64,000 nucleotides of DNA from Aphidius gifuensis (Eukaryota; Arthropoda; Insecta; Hymenoptera; Braconidae), in the NCBI RefSeq assembly GCF_014905175.1, contig NC_057789.1:18907865-18971864 (forward strand). Direction: 5' to 3'. Each line of letters opens with the position of its first letter. The stretch's first letter is position 1. The notes below the pieces were generated by a model. It saw only the letters and a list, made by a program, of their open reading frames with translations, was not told where the DNA came from and did no database searches. Below are positions 33,437 to 43,316 of the stretch, piece by piece. Position numbers and translations under genes: made by a program.

Positions 33437-33916
33437 ATATTTTAATTAAAAAAAAAATTAAACAATATATATTTTAATTAAAAATAAATTTTACATTAAA
33501 GAATACTAAAATTCATATGATAAAAATTTAAAAAAATTAATATGAAAAATGTCATTATTAATAAATAAATATATTAATAAAAATAAGTAAATATGACTAA
33601 ATAAATAAATAATAAAAAAAAAAAATTAATTGCATGGTTTCATTTAATTTATTTCAATAAAAAATTTAAAATTTCCTTCTTTACCATAATGGTGTCCATT
33701 TTACCATATTTTCCCCTACTTCATACCATAATGCTGTTTTCAGAGTTGGCAACGCTGCATTGACCGTCAATTTATATTCTCCATTAAGTTATCACGAATT
33801 GAAACAATGTATTATCTGATTTGTTGATTTTTTTTCAAGATTTTAAATTTTTTTTTTCGTGGGATTTTTATTTTTTGGTAGAATTGAATTTTTTTATTGA
33901 TTATTATATGTATATA

Positions 33917-34330
33917 TGGGGCGTTCTTAGTGAAATCACGGGGTCATCTGTCTGACCCCCTGCGATTTTAATAATATAAGCTTTTTTTGGTCAATTTTGG
34001 GCTGAAATTAGGTCTCTAATTTTTTCATCAATTTTTAAGGTCACCGCCATCTTGAATATCATATGTTTTTTTGATGAAATTTAAGACGAAACTACAATGA
34101 CAACATTCAAAATTACATGTTTTATCAAACATTCAACAAATGGAAATAATATTTATTTATTTATTTTTGTAAGTTTACGCCCTTGACATTTCATCTTATG
34201 GGCTACATTATATAATTTTTACAATTACAAAATTCTTAATAATATGTATAATATATATATATGGGGCATTCTGAGTCACTTCAGCTGGTCATCTGCATGA
34301 CCCTCACGGATTGAGTTGAAAATTTTTTTA
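33917..34330. repeat. two copies of a GGGTCATCTG hairpin repeat and a LINE 3' end
   Basis: TATATATGGGGCGTTCTTAGTGA (about 33910) and TATATATGGGGCATTCTGAGTCA (about 34256) each start a related sequence with a conserved hairpin (GGGGTCATCTGTCTGACCCC in the first). Between them, 34148-34250 is a LINE 3' end like the one at 17236-17345, read on the minus strand ((AAAT)n tail, TATGGGCTACATTATATAA). Confidence 0.5.
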
Positions 34331-35340
34331 TATGTTGTTTTTGGCTTTTTATGCAGCCTGAATTTTTTCGGAAATTTTATAACGTAGTTTAGCCGGTAAA
34401 GTAGAGTGTTTTAATGTTAATTCTCTTCTTTCATAAAAAAAGCCCCAATTTAAATACATGAAATTTTTTCCATAAAATAAGATACTCAATCCACGTATAT
34501 TCAATTAAAAATTAGAGTGGGCCGACGTTTATATGCTTTTTAATTTTTTTCAAAATATTTTGAAAAAAAAATCAAATTTTAAATACAAAAAATAAAACAA
34601 AATTAAAACATATCTTGGTAAAATTTCATTTTCGGCATATTTTAAAACTTAAAAGTGGAAAATTTCAATTTTAACGAAATGTGAATTCCTTCCATCAAAT
34701 TTTTATAGGTCTCCTCAATTAATTGGTTGACAATTTTAATGTGCCCTCGCGCATCACCATGGACATTGAAAAATAAAATTGAAACAAGTTTGGTTCGATA
34801 ATTGTTGTCGTGATTCATTGTTTGTATATCATCATTATCATGTTAATTGATAAATCGATAAATAACTTCGATTGAAAATGCATTGATTGTGTATATTGTA
34901 GAGATAAATAGATATTAAGGTAAATAATTTTTTTTTAATTACAATCAAAAATTCAAAAACAATGATTATTATTATTTTTTATTATAGATTTTTAACTAGT
35001 CCTGATTTGGGTTTGAGGATTGACTTGGCACAATCACAGAGATGTAGAGATACATCAAATGGACCTTGACAACAGTTTACAAAAGTTCACGATACACAGA
35101 AAAATAAAGACACCGTGAGTAATCACTTACAGATTTTTTTAAGTATTTTTATTTTATTTACAAAAAATTCAATAATATATATAAAAGTTGATTACAGAAT
35201 TTTGTAATAAAAAATCGGAACATTTGAATATTAAATCATCGTGAATTATAGTTGTAATATTTTTAGTTCAGGGATATTCTTCAAATTTGACTAGCTACAT
35301 GTCAATGACTGAATCTTTCGTATTTTCTGCCAAGACTAAA
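34330..35340. other. no recognisable gene
   Basis: AT-rich sequence without a long open frame, motif or clear repeat boundary. Confidence 0.5.
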
Positions 35341-36463
35341 GAGCTTGGGCAGTAGAAATACACCTGTTCGTCCGGCGCCTGATTTACCATTTGTTCTTTA
35401 CTTTTCGTATGAACAAAATGGCTGCGAAACATTGTTGACAACGTTACAACGTGCTGTACTAGTTGTACGTGTTGTGTGTGCTGTTGTCATTTGTGTGTAT
35501 TGTTGGATACTGCTCCAGGGGAAGTGATTGACATTGTTTGTCGTTGTGTGCTTCCTGAAGTGCTGATCCTGGATGCTGTTCCAAGTGAAGCAGTGGTTGA
35601 CATTGTTTGTCCATGGGGCTTCTTGAAATGCTGATCCATTGTGTTGAGTTATAACAGATTAAGACTGGTATTGCATTTTTAACATTTAAATTTGCAGTCC
35701 AGCTTCGTTGTTTTTTTGTTGTATAATTTTAATAGTATATTTTGTTTGTTTTGATGGTGATGTTTGTCAGATGAATATTAATTGTTGCTGTTGTTTGTGA
35801 TAACTTGTTGCTATTTCTTCATCTTGCTTGTTTTATTGTTATACCATTTGTTATATTGTTGATGTTAAATTTGATATTCTTGTTGTAATATTATTTTTGT
35901 TGTTGGCTTTGTTGTACCATTTGTTATATTGTTGATGTTAAATTTGATATTTTTGTTGTTGTATTATTTTTTTGTTATTGGTGTCGTGAACTCTTTGTTG
36001 TTTATTGAATAATTTGCTGATGATTTGCTTGATATTTTACGCGTTTAACTATGAATATTGAGATGCTTGTCTTTGCCTTGATGATTGTTGTTTGGCCAGA
36101 ATTTATGTTATTGAATGATGTTGTAGTTATGGATGCTAGTTGATTTGTTGATTGTATTATTTCCTGGCAAGCTATTCTTGATGTTGGTGCACTTTGTTGA
36201 GACACCATGATGTAACCATGTGGTTACGTGGGCTGTGATGATAAGCCTTTGTCTACCATTATTGTTGCATTTGTTGTTCTGGCATATGTTTTAAAATTTT
36301 GTTGCCGTTCACTTGGTATGGATCATTGATAGTTTTGATTTTTTTTCTTTGTGTTGCCATGTAGGCAAGCACCACGCGCTTGATAGCATGCGTTTTTTTT
36401 TTTTTTTCTTTGTTTGGTAACTAATTTGTAGTTAACCCTATTTTTTTAATCACGTCGGGGTCA
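35340..36463 (-). mobile_element. LTR-retrotransposon internal remnant
   Basis: On the minus strand, TTGGTGACCCCGACGTG (about 36450-36470) is the primer-binding-site region seen after the LTR of insect Gypsy-type elements. The sequence that follows it is rich in CAACAA words, like a decayed gag, with one open frame at 36208-36002. A direct repeat of about 75 bp (TTGTTATATTGTTGATGTTAAATTTGATATT) occurs twice near 35850-35960, and a partial duplication of TGACATTGTTTGTC occurs at 35529 and 35599. No protease, reverse transcriptase or integrase is left. Confidence 0.45.
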
Positions 36464-36467
36464 CCAA

Positions 36468-37030
36468 TTTGTGGGGTATTACGTGTGTTTACCTCACAAG
36501 CGCGCATGATCCGCGTATTATGTTATGATCCATATTTTTATGTTTATAATTGGTAGATGAGTGTCAATTTATTTATTGTTAATTAATTAAAAATTATTAC
36601 GGAGGCTAGGAGCCAAAAGGCTCAGCCGCAGTATTGGATTTATCCCCAAAAAAAAAAAAAACGCTATAAGCCCAGCTAAGAGTTATTATACTCTGTACAT
36701 TTCTACACACTTGATGATCATTACTCCTCGTCAAATATAGATTTCATTTTAATATCTAATAATTTAACAGACATAACATATAATTATCGAATTTAGTGTC
36801 TTTCAAAACCGTTGAAATCTTTTGTTTTCTCAAAAATGTTATCATCATCATCATCATTAATGTTCATAACTTTATGACTTGAAACGAAATTTATTGTTTC
36901 GTTAGTTCTCGAAATAAATAACCTAAACAATAAACTTGTTATTGGATGATAAGCTCTGATTATTTGCTTGTTGTCGCTTAAATTTTAATAACTAATGAGA
37001 GTTAGTTGTTAACAAATTTAAAAAGGTCAC
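36468..37030 (-). mobile_element. probable LTR adjacent to the primer-binding site
   Basis: The sequence abutting the primer-binding-like motif reads (minus strand) ...CGTAATACCCCACA. The far part, 36860-37020, recurs on the plus strand at 21345-21510 (shared TTTATTTCGAGAAC and CGAAAYAATAAATTTCGTT). No second LTR is visible beside the internal remnant, so the exact length is uncertain. Confidence 0.4.
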
Positions 37031-37044
37031 TGCCAAATCTCTGT

Positions 37045-37250
37045 TCACTATACACAGTAAAAAAAAATTGGTAATTCGTTTGTAATTTGTAGACTTTAGT
37101 CGTTTGTCAAATTTTTGTTTGTTAATTTAACAAAAAAAAATTTGTAAAATCTTTTTACAAATTTTATTTGTTAATTTTACAAACAAAAAATTTGTAAAAT
37201 GTTTTTACCAACTGCGTTTGTTAATTTTACCAAATAGAAATGCGTTTTCA
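37045..37250. repeat. MITE of AATTTTACAAACAAA words
   Basis: CACAGTAAAAAAAAATTGGTAA is followed by alternating TTTGTAAAAT and ATTTTACAAA words on both strands, a short foldback. Its CACAGTAAAAA start is similar to the block at about 8112 and to the ends of the 1-kb element family. Confidence 0.45.
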
Positions 37251-37439
37251 TTAGAAAAAAATAAAAAATTAGAATATGAAAAAGAAACTGTACTTTTTGG
37301 TATGAAAAATAACTTGTAAAACTTAAATGAGTGAGATACAGTTTGAGTCAATATTATTATAAGATATTAAAAACTTTAATTGTTAAAATTTTATAATTAT
37401 AATTTAAAAATATTATTTAAGGTTTCTTGTGATAAAAAA

Positions 37440-38939
37440 ATGGCGTATCAGTGCTATAAGTGTACATTTAACACTCATACTATAACTAATTTTTTTTCTC
37501 ATTTGCGATTTCAACATCATTTACTTGAGGGGCCAAAATTAACATTGAGTTGTTGTTTTGGATGTACAAACATCTATCACACTTATAGTGGATTCAGAAA
37601 GCATATCGAAAAATGTAAATTAAAACAAAATAATTCATTGTTAAAGACATTTAATGAAACTAAAAGAAATGATAATATTTTGGAAAATGATTTTGATAGT
37701 AATAGTGGTAAAGAATCAAGTAGTAGTAAACACAATAAAAGAGATATCACAGACATTAAAATACAAACTAAAAATGATAAATTTCTTGATTTCGTTCAAA
37801 GTATGTATGTATTAGGGTTAGCTGATACTCCTATCAATTTAATTTTATCAAAAATGTCTGAAATATTAGTACCCTTGTTAGATGATTTAGTATCAGCATC
37901 AGATGCTAATGAACGCTCAAAATTATCAAATAAATTTAAATTTGCTTTAGGAAATATAATGACTAGTTACAATCGAAATAAAATATTTCAAAGACATATT
38001 GTTGAACCAGTTAAAAAAACTCATGGCATAAGAATGGATAAGAAATTCGATAAAGATACCAATACTTACGTGGAAGTACCGGTTACAAGTACTTTTTCAT
38101 ATGTTCCTTTATTAGATACACTTCAGTTTTTATTTCAAGATAAATTTCATCAACAATGTTTGACTAAAAAATTTGCTGATAATAATTCTCAATTACAAAA
38201 CGTATACAGAAGTTGCAAAGATGGTAGTGTATTTAAAAATAATACATTTTTTCAAATAAATAAAATTTCGATTCATTTACAAATTTATTATGACGAGTTT
38301 GAGGTTTGCAACCCTTTGAGTCCAAAAGCAGGTATACACAAAATTGGTGCTTTTTATTTTTCCATTTTAAATTTACCTTCACATATGCTTTCAAATTTAG
38401 AAAATATTCATTTACTTGCCCTCTGTTATGATTTTGATATTAAAAGTTTTGGTATAAATCCAGTTTTAAAAGTAATAGTTAATGATTTAAAAATTTTAGA
38501 AAAAGATGGTATATTTATAAAAGGACTTAATTCTTTTGTCAAAGGTAGTTTGATATCTATAAGTTTTGATAATTTAGGAGGAGCGAAAATACTAGGTATG
38601 AATGAATCTTTCGTAGCCACGTATTCTTGTAGAATTTGTAAAATAACTATAAAAGAAGCTAGAAAAAGTGTTACATTAAATGAAAGTCTGTTGCGAACTA
38701 AATCAGAATTTATCTCATTATATAATCAGTTAGAATATTGTAATAATGATACATTTAATTTTTATGGTATAAAAAACAAAAATCTTTGGGTAGAGTTGAA
38801 ATTTTATGATTTTGTTGATAGTTCAATTGTTGATATATTCCATGACTTTTTAGAGGGTATTTGTCACCGAGATATAAAATATGTACTTAAGTATTTGATC
38901 AAGATAGGTATTGTCGATCTTTCAAATTTAAATAACTAG
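37440..38939 (+). pseudogene. zinc-finger and tnp2-like transposase, N-terminal part
   Basis: The ATG at 37440 gives MAYQCYKCTFNTHTITNFFSH, a C2H2-like finger, and a second CxxC...HxxxC unit (SCCFGCTNIYHTYSGFRKHI). A long conserved-looking region follows, including YEF-type motif ISFDNLGGAKILGMNESFVA, then SCRICKITIKEARKS and DIFHDFLEGICHRDIKYVLK. The pair FDxxGGxxxLG and HDxLEG, with what follows at 41180, is a signature of a transposase family (tnp2/CACTA-like) annotated as uncharacterised zinc-finger proteins in many animals. Superfamily placement is tentative. About 500 codons are open without a stop until the 2.2-kb repeat begins. Confidence 0.6.
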
Positions 38940-39026
38940 CGCCCTCGCCGGCCGCAAGCGGCCGCCTCAGTTGTTTCTATGCTATATGCTATATGCTAAA
39001 TTCCAATGACACGTCATCATGTGGTG

Positions 39027-39057
<31 letters not shown>

Positions 39058-41178
39058 CAATGAAATTTTTAATTAGAGAAAAAATTAATTTATAAATAAT
39101 ATTTGACGATGACTAATAGAATGCTTGAGCCCAGCCCGCGGATACGAAAGCCTTTTGAAAATTAATAATGTCAACAATTATTTTATTTACACGTTATTGA
39201 AGGTGGTTAATTTCAAATTGACTCGGAACATGCAAAAATTGCTAAATGATCAGAATTATTTTGTATTAATTTGTGCTATTAACATCGGAATTATTCACCT
39301 GAAGAATAACGACAAAAAAAAAAAAAGTTACTCCAAAAAATGTTTATACAATAGACAGACGCATGGTGTTTTAAATGATGAATCCTTTTTCCATTTATTT
39401 CCTATCTATTTCAAAGAAAAGAGCAATTCTGGTGGAAATATTTCTCCGGCATTACTCCGTTTTTGGTCCATTTCTTGAGAAATTACTCTGACATGAGATC
39501 AATGCTGGATTTTTGTCTCCTTCATTGATCTCATGCCGAAATAATTTTGCCGGTACTAATTTCATGCCGACGAAATTACTCCGGCATCAATCTCATGTCG
39601 GAGTAATGCAGGACTGCAGGAGTAATGCCGGAGTAATATTTCCACCAGGGAAAAGCTACAACTTGTATCAATAAAATAAAAAGTTACACCTCAATAACAA
39701 TAACATAGATTGTAAATTAAAATTTTTTAGCTCACGTCTTTCTCATCAAAAATTTATTGAAGGCAATATGCAACTGTTAATAAATAATTGTCGTTCAACA
39801 ATTTTTTTTCATCTATGGTCTGTCATCATCTGCTATTTATTGTCAGAAGAAATAGCTTACTCTAAATTTTAATTCACAATAATTTGTTATTATTATTGAT
39901 GTATGAATTCCGATTTTATGAGTGCAAAATAGCTATTCTGCTCTTTTCTTTAAATTAGATAAGAATTCAATTAAAAAGACCCCACGCGTTTGTATATGAA
40001 CATTTTAGAGCAAATATTTTATTTTTGTCGTTGTTTTTGAGGTAAAAATCCAATGTTTGTACAAATTAGTACAAAATATTCTGATTATTTAACAAAGTAT
40101 TGTAAATTTAAATTCTCGAGTAAACTATTTTTTTTTAAATACTATTAAAGTACGAATCCTGCTTTCATTGATTCAGATAAGCTCATGACTTTTTTTTCAA
40201 GAATAAAGAAAAAAATTATCTATCATTATTTATTATCCGAGGTGCCATGCAATTGTTAATAATCAATTTTCGTCAAATAATTTTTTTCTATTCTTTTCAA
40301 TTGTAGGACAAATTCTGTTATTATTAATATAAATTAACCCATGACTTTTTCTTTAAGAGTAAAAACAAATCATTCAATAACATTTATTTTTTAAGGCACC
40401 ATGGAATTGTTATTAAACAATTGCATGACACCTCAAAATAATAGAATAATCTTTTTAAATAATTCTTTTTTATCTTTGGAGAAAAACGTTGGCTGATAAT
40501 AGCAGAATTCGTACTTCAGTGGAAAATAATATAAAAAATTGTTAATTAACGATTATTGCATGTCACCTCGAACAATTGTTAACATTTATTTATAAATATT
40601 GTTGAATTATTTTTTTTTTTTCTTGAAGAGAATGTCGTGAGTTTATTTAAACCAATGAATGCAGGTTTCGTACTTCAATAATGATTGAATAAAAAAATCT
40701 GATTACTTCAAAATTTTAATTAACAATACTTTGTTATTATTGTTAATTATGTACAAATCTTGATTTCATTCTTACAGGTTCGCGTGCGCCCTATTTGAAA
40801 ATGAATCTATCTTTTTTTTTGTGTTTGGATGCAGTTTTTTTTTCAATTTTTCGTTATTTTTTTATTTATAACACATTAGCTACTTTTTTATTTATAACAA
40901 TTCAATTAAATATTGGTAAATCATTTGAAGGTTATGGGCATTAATATTTTTTGACAGATATAAAATGTTGTTATAATCACATATGTCAACACACACATAC
41001 ATATGTATATGCAATTAGCGCCACCTATATCAATTTATACGACATGCACGTGACCTTCTAATACCCCAATCAGATTCCAGTAAATTCAAAAATGAGGCGC
41101 TAAGTTTGAAAAATGAAGCGCCAAGTTCAAATTTGGATGCGCACGCAAAATGCGACGCCATGACACCAACGCTTTTTT
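38940..41178 (+). repeat. 2.2-kb dispersed repeat, copy 2, uninterrupted
   Basis: This copy corresponds to 3446-6655 and lacks the 1-kb insertion. It starts near GCGCCCTCGCCGGCCGCAAG, including a perfect GC hairpin (38949-38964), and ends CCATGACACCAACGCTTTTT, where the transposase gene resumes. The open frame 39125-39478 has no parallel coding conservation in copy 1. A (A)n tract lies at 39032-39056. Confidence 0.75.
39428..39652. repeat. foldback MITE with GGCATTACTCCG arms, copy 2
   Basis: The left arm is TCTGGTGGAAATATTTCTCCGG and the right arm reads CCGGAGTAATATTTCCACCAG. It is a cleaner version of the 4970-5178 foldback and occupies the same place in the 2.2-kb repeat. Confidence 0.75.
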
Positions 41179-41179
41179 T

Positions 41180-41836
41180 ATTTAAGGATAAAATATCAAC
41201 TTTTGATTATGGCTTACATAATAGATCTAACCATCCATGTCCAATAGATTTAAATAAAAACGCAAATTTAGTAGGTCAGCGTGGTGCTCAAATGTTTTGT
41301 TTGATAACTTATTTACCACTTCTTTTAACTGATGAAATAACGAAATATAATCATGAGGCTACAAAAAAATGGAGAGTTATTTTATTGTTAATAGAAATTA
41401 TGAAAATTCTTTTTGCTCCAACAATAAGCTATGATATGTTAGATAGACTAACAGTTTTAATTAAAGATCATCATAGTCTTATTATTAATGAATTTAATTC
41501 ATCATTGATAATGAAAGATCATTTGATAACACATCTTCCAATGATTATAAATAAAATGGGACCACCAAGAATTCATTGGACCATGAGATACGAAAGTAAA
41601 AATGGATTTTTAAAAAGTTTCGTATACAAGTTGAAAAATTTCAAAGACATAGCACATACACTAGCTAATCGTCATCAAAAATGTATGCTACAATCATGGA
41701 ATGATAGAAAACTATATTCTGAAGACAAACCACAAATTAACAACACAAAAATAATAAGTTTAAAGTCAAGTGAATTTTGTGATATTATTAACAAAACGTT
41801 AAATATAAATTTAAATAATTATATTTCTATAGGTAA
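41180..41836 (+). pseudogene. zinc-finger and tnp2-like transposase, C-terminal part
   Basis: The gene resumes with KDKISTFDYGLHNRSNHPCP, AQMFCLITYLPLLL, LPMIINKMGPPRIHWTMRYE and SKNGFLKSFVYKLKNFKD. The MRYExKxxFxK motif after GPPxxxW is diagnostic of the same family as 37440-38939. The frame is open to a possible donor (AGGTAAGTAG at 41832) and a TAG at 41838. What follows is a different sequence type, so the end of the gene is either spliced or removed by the Maverick A insertion. The ORF start at 41106 lies in the repeat and is not the true start. Confidence 0.6.
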
Positions 41837-41845
41837 GTAGAAGGA

Positions 41846-42170
41846 GGCTCTTCTGGGCGAATTCCGGGAATTTGGTTCCCCCTCCTTTCCCCCTCGTGTG
41901 TGTTGTGCAAGGGCCCGCATAGGATGCATGGGGTAAAAATAAAATAGCAAGGGTGCGAGTGAGAGGTATGTGTGTGAGAGAGAGGTATGTGTGTGAATGT
42001 ATATAGTATAGGATGAATGAATAAGGGCGCGTAGTAAAAATGCATGGGTGACGTCACGGGGCAACGGTGAAGTACATATAGAGCATAGGCCAAGCGTAGT
42101 ATAGAAATAGAATAAGAATAGAGCATAGGTAAGCGTAGTATAGGCATAGAATAAGGAAATCGTACAGGTA
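41846..42170. repeat. possible Maverick A left terminal region
   Basis: A GC-richer start (GGAGGCTCTTCTGGGCGAATTCC) is followed by simple-repeat-like GTGTGTGAGAGAGAGG and AGCGTAGTATAGRAATAGAATAAG words. Low-complexity terminal repeats are common at Maverick ends. Two minus-strand frames here (41819-42187 and 41827-42147) are low-complexity artefacts. Confidence 0.4.
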
Positions 42171-42660
42171 GATAGTTTTTTTAGCATAGAGTTTTCAGTT
42201 GTTTTTTTTAGTATAGTTTTTTGGGTTAGTATTTTTAGTATAGAATTTTCAGTAGAGTTTTTTTCGTATAGTTTTTTTTTGCTTTAGTTTGGAAATACAG
42301 GTGTTTAGTTTTATAGTAGGAAAAAAGAATAGAGTTTCAAGAAAACATAAATAAAAGTAGTTTTTTTAGTATAGAATTTTCAGTAGAGTTTTTTTCGTAT
42401 AGTTTTTTTTGCTTTAGTTTGGAAATACAGGTGTTTAGTTTTATAGTAGGAAAAAAGAATAGAGTTTCAAGAAAACATAAATAAAAGTAGTTTTTTTAAT
42501 ATAGTTTTTCTGTTTAGTTTTTTTAGTATAGTTTTTCGGGGTTAGTTTTGAAATACATGTGTTTAGTTTTATAGTAGGGAAAAAGAATAGAGTTTCAAGA
42601 AAACATAGATAAAAGTAGTTTTTTTAATATAGTTTTTAGTTTCGTATTCAAATCGTATAA
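42170..42660. repeat. three 130-bp tandem repeats
   Basis: The unit AGAGTTTCAAGAAAACATAAATAAAAGTAG recurs at 42331, 42461 and 42589, giving a period of about 130 bp. Each unit also contains TTTTCAGTAGAGTTTTTTTCGTATAG and GGAAATACAGGTGTTTAG. The repeats lie between the presumed terminal region and the first gene. From 42660 to 43160 there is AT-rich DNA with the phrase GTTTAAAATGTT...TTTTACGASTTGCATGTTTTTCAGATTTCC twice (about 42725 and 42860). Confidence 0.75.
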
Positions 42661-43163
42661 GGGTAGAATAGAAAAAATCATCCCGCTGTTAATTTAGTTT
42701 ACGAACGACATAAATTTTTCTGAAGTTTAAAATGTTGCTTTTGTTATTTTATTTTTACGACTTGCATGTTTTTCAGATTTCCCTTTAAAAAAGGTAAGTT
42801 TTTATTTCAAGATGTTGTATAGGATTTTTTATGAACTGATTTTCTAAAAAATTTTTTGTAGTTTAAAATGTTTCTTTTGTTATTTTATTTTTACGAGTTG
42901 CATGTTTTTCAGATTTCCATACCGAGGGTTAATTTTTTTTCGATAGACTTTTTCTAAATGTTCCTGCTGTTTATTATCTAATTTTACGAGCGACTTGCGA
43001 TGGGTATTTACAGATTTTTGTACGTGGAAAAGAGTCATAAAAACAGTGGGTTATTTTTTTGTATTTAAGTAAGTTTTACCGACAAATTTCTAAAAATTTT
43101 AAGATACACCTGTTATTTTTTTTTTTGATTTTCTGATTTTCTATTGGCAACATCTTAGCAAAA

Positions 43164-43316
43164 ATGGACCAATTAGAAATGATAAGTATTTATGATGGTG
43201 GGAAAATGGGCCTGACTAAAATTATTTTGACTATCATCCCTGAAAATTTTCACGACAAGTGTCAGTTGTGTTTTCCGGGTCCACTCAGTCACATCTTAAC
43301 TAAAATAAAAAATGAA
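43164..43316 (+). CDS. short ORF upstream of the spliced gene
   Basis: An ATG at 43164 opens 50 codons (MDQLEMISIYDGGKMGLTKI, then FHDKCQLCFPGPL) and overlaps the start of the next gene by a few bases. The single CxxC and size are not diagnostic. It may be an upstream ORF or a real small gene. Confidence 0.3.

Larger units (their letters stand above)
30025..33757 (+). mobile_element. hAT-superfamily transposon with exact ends
   Basis: The left end is CAGCGTTGCCAAC and the right end its perfect inverse GTTGGCAACGCTG. Both ends also carry ACCATA/TATGGT sub-terminal words. CATTGACC flanks both sides (30017-30024 and 33758-33765), an 8-bp target duplication typical of hAT elements. The interior holds a transposase gene (31520-33436) with an intron, plus two later MITEs. 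The intact TIRs and duplication point to a fairly young insertion. Confidence 0.95.
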
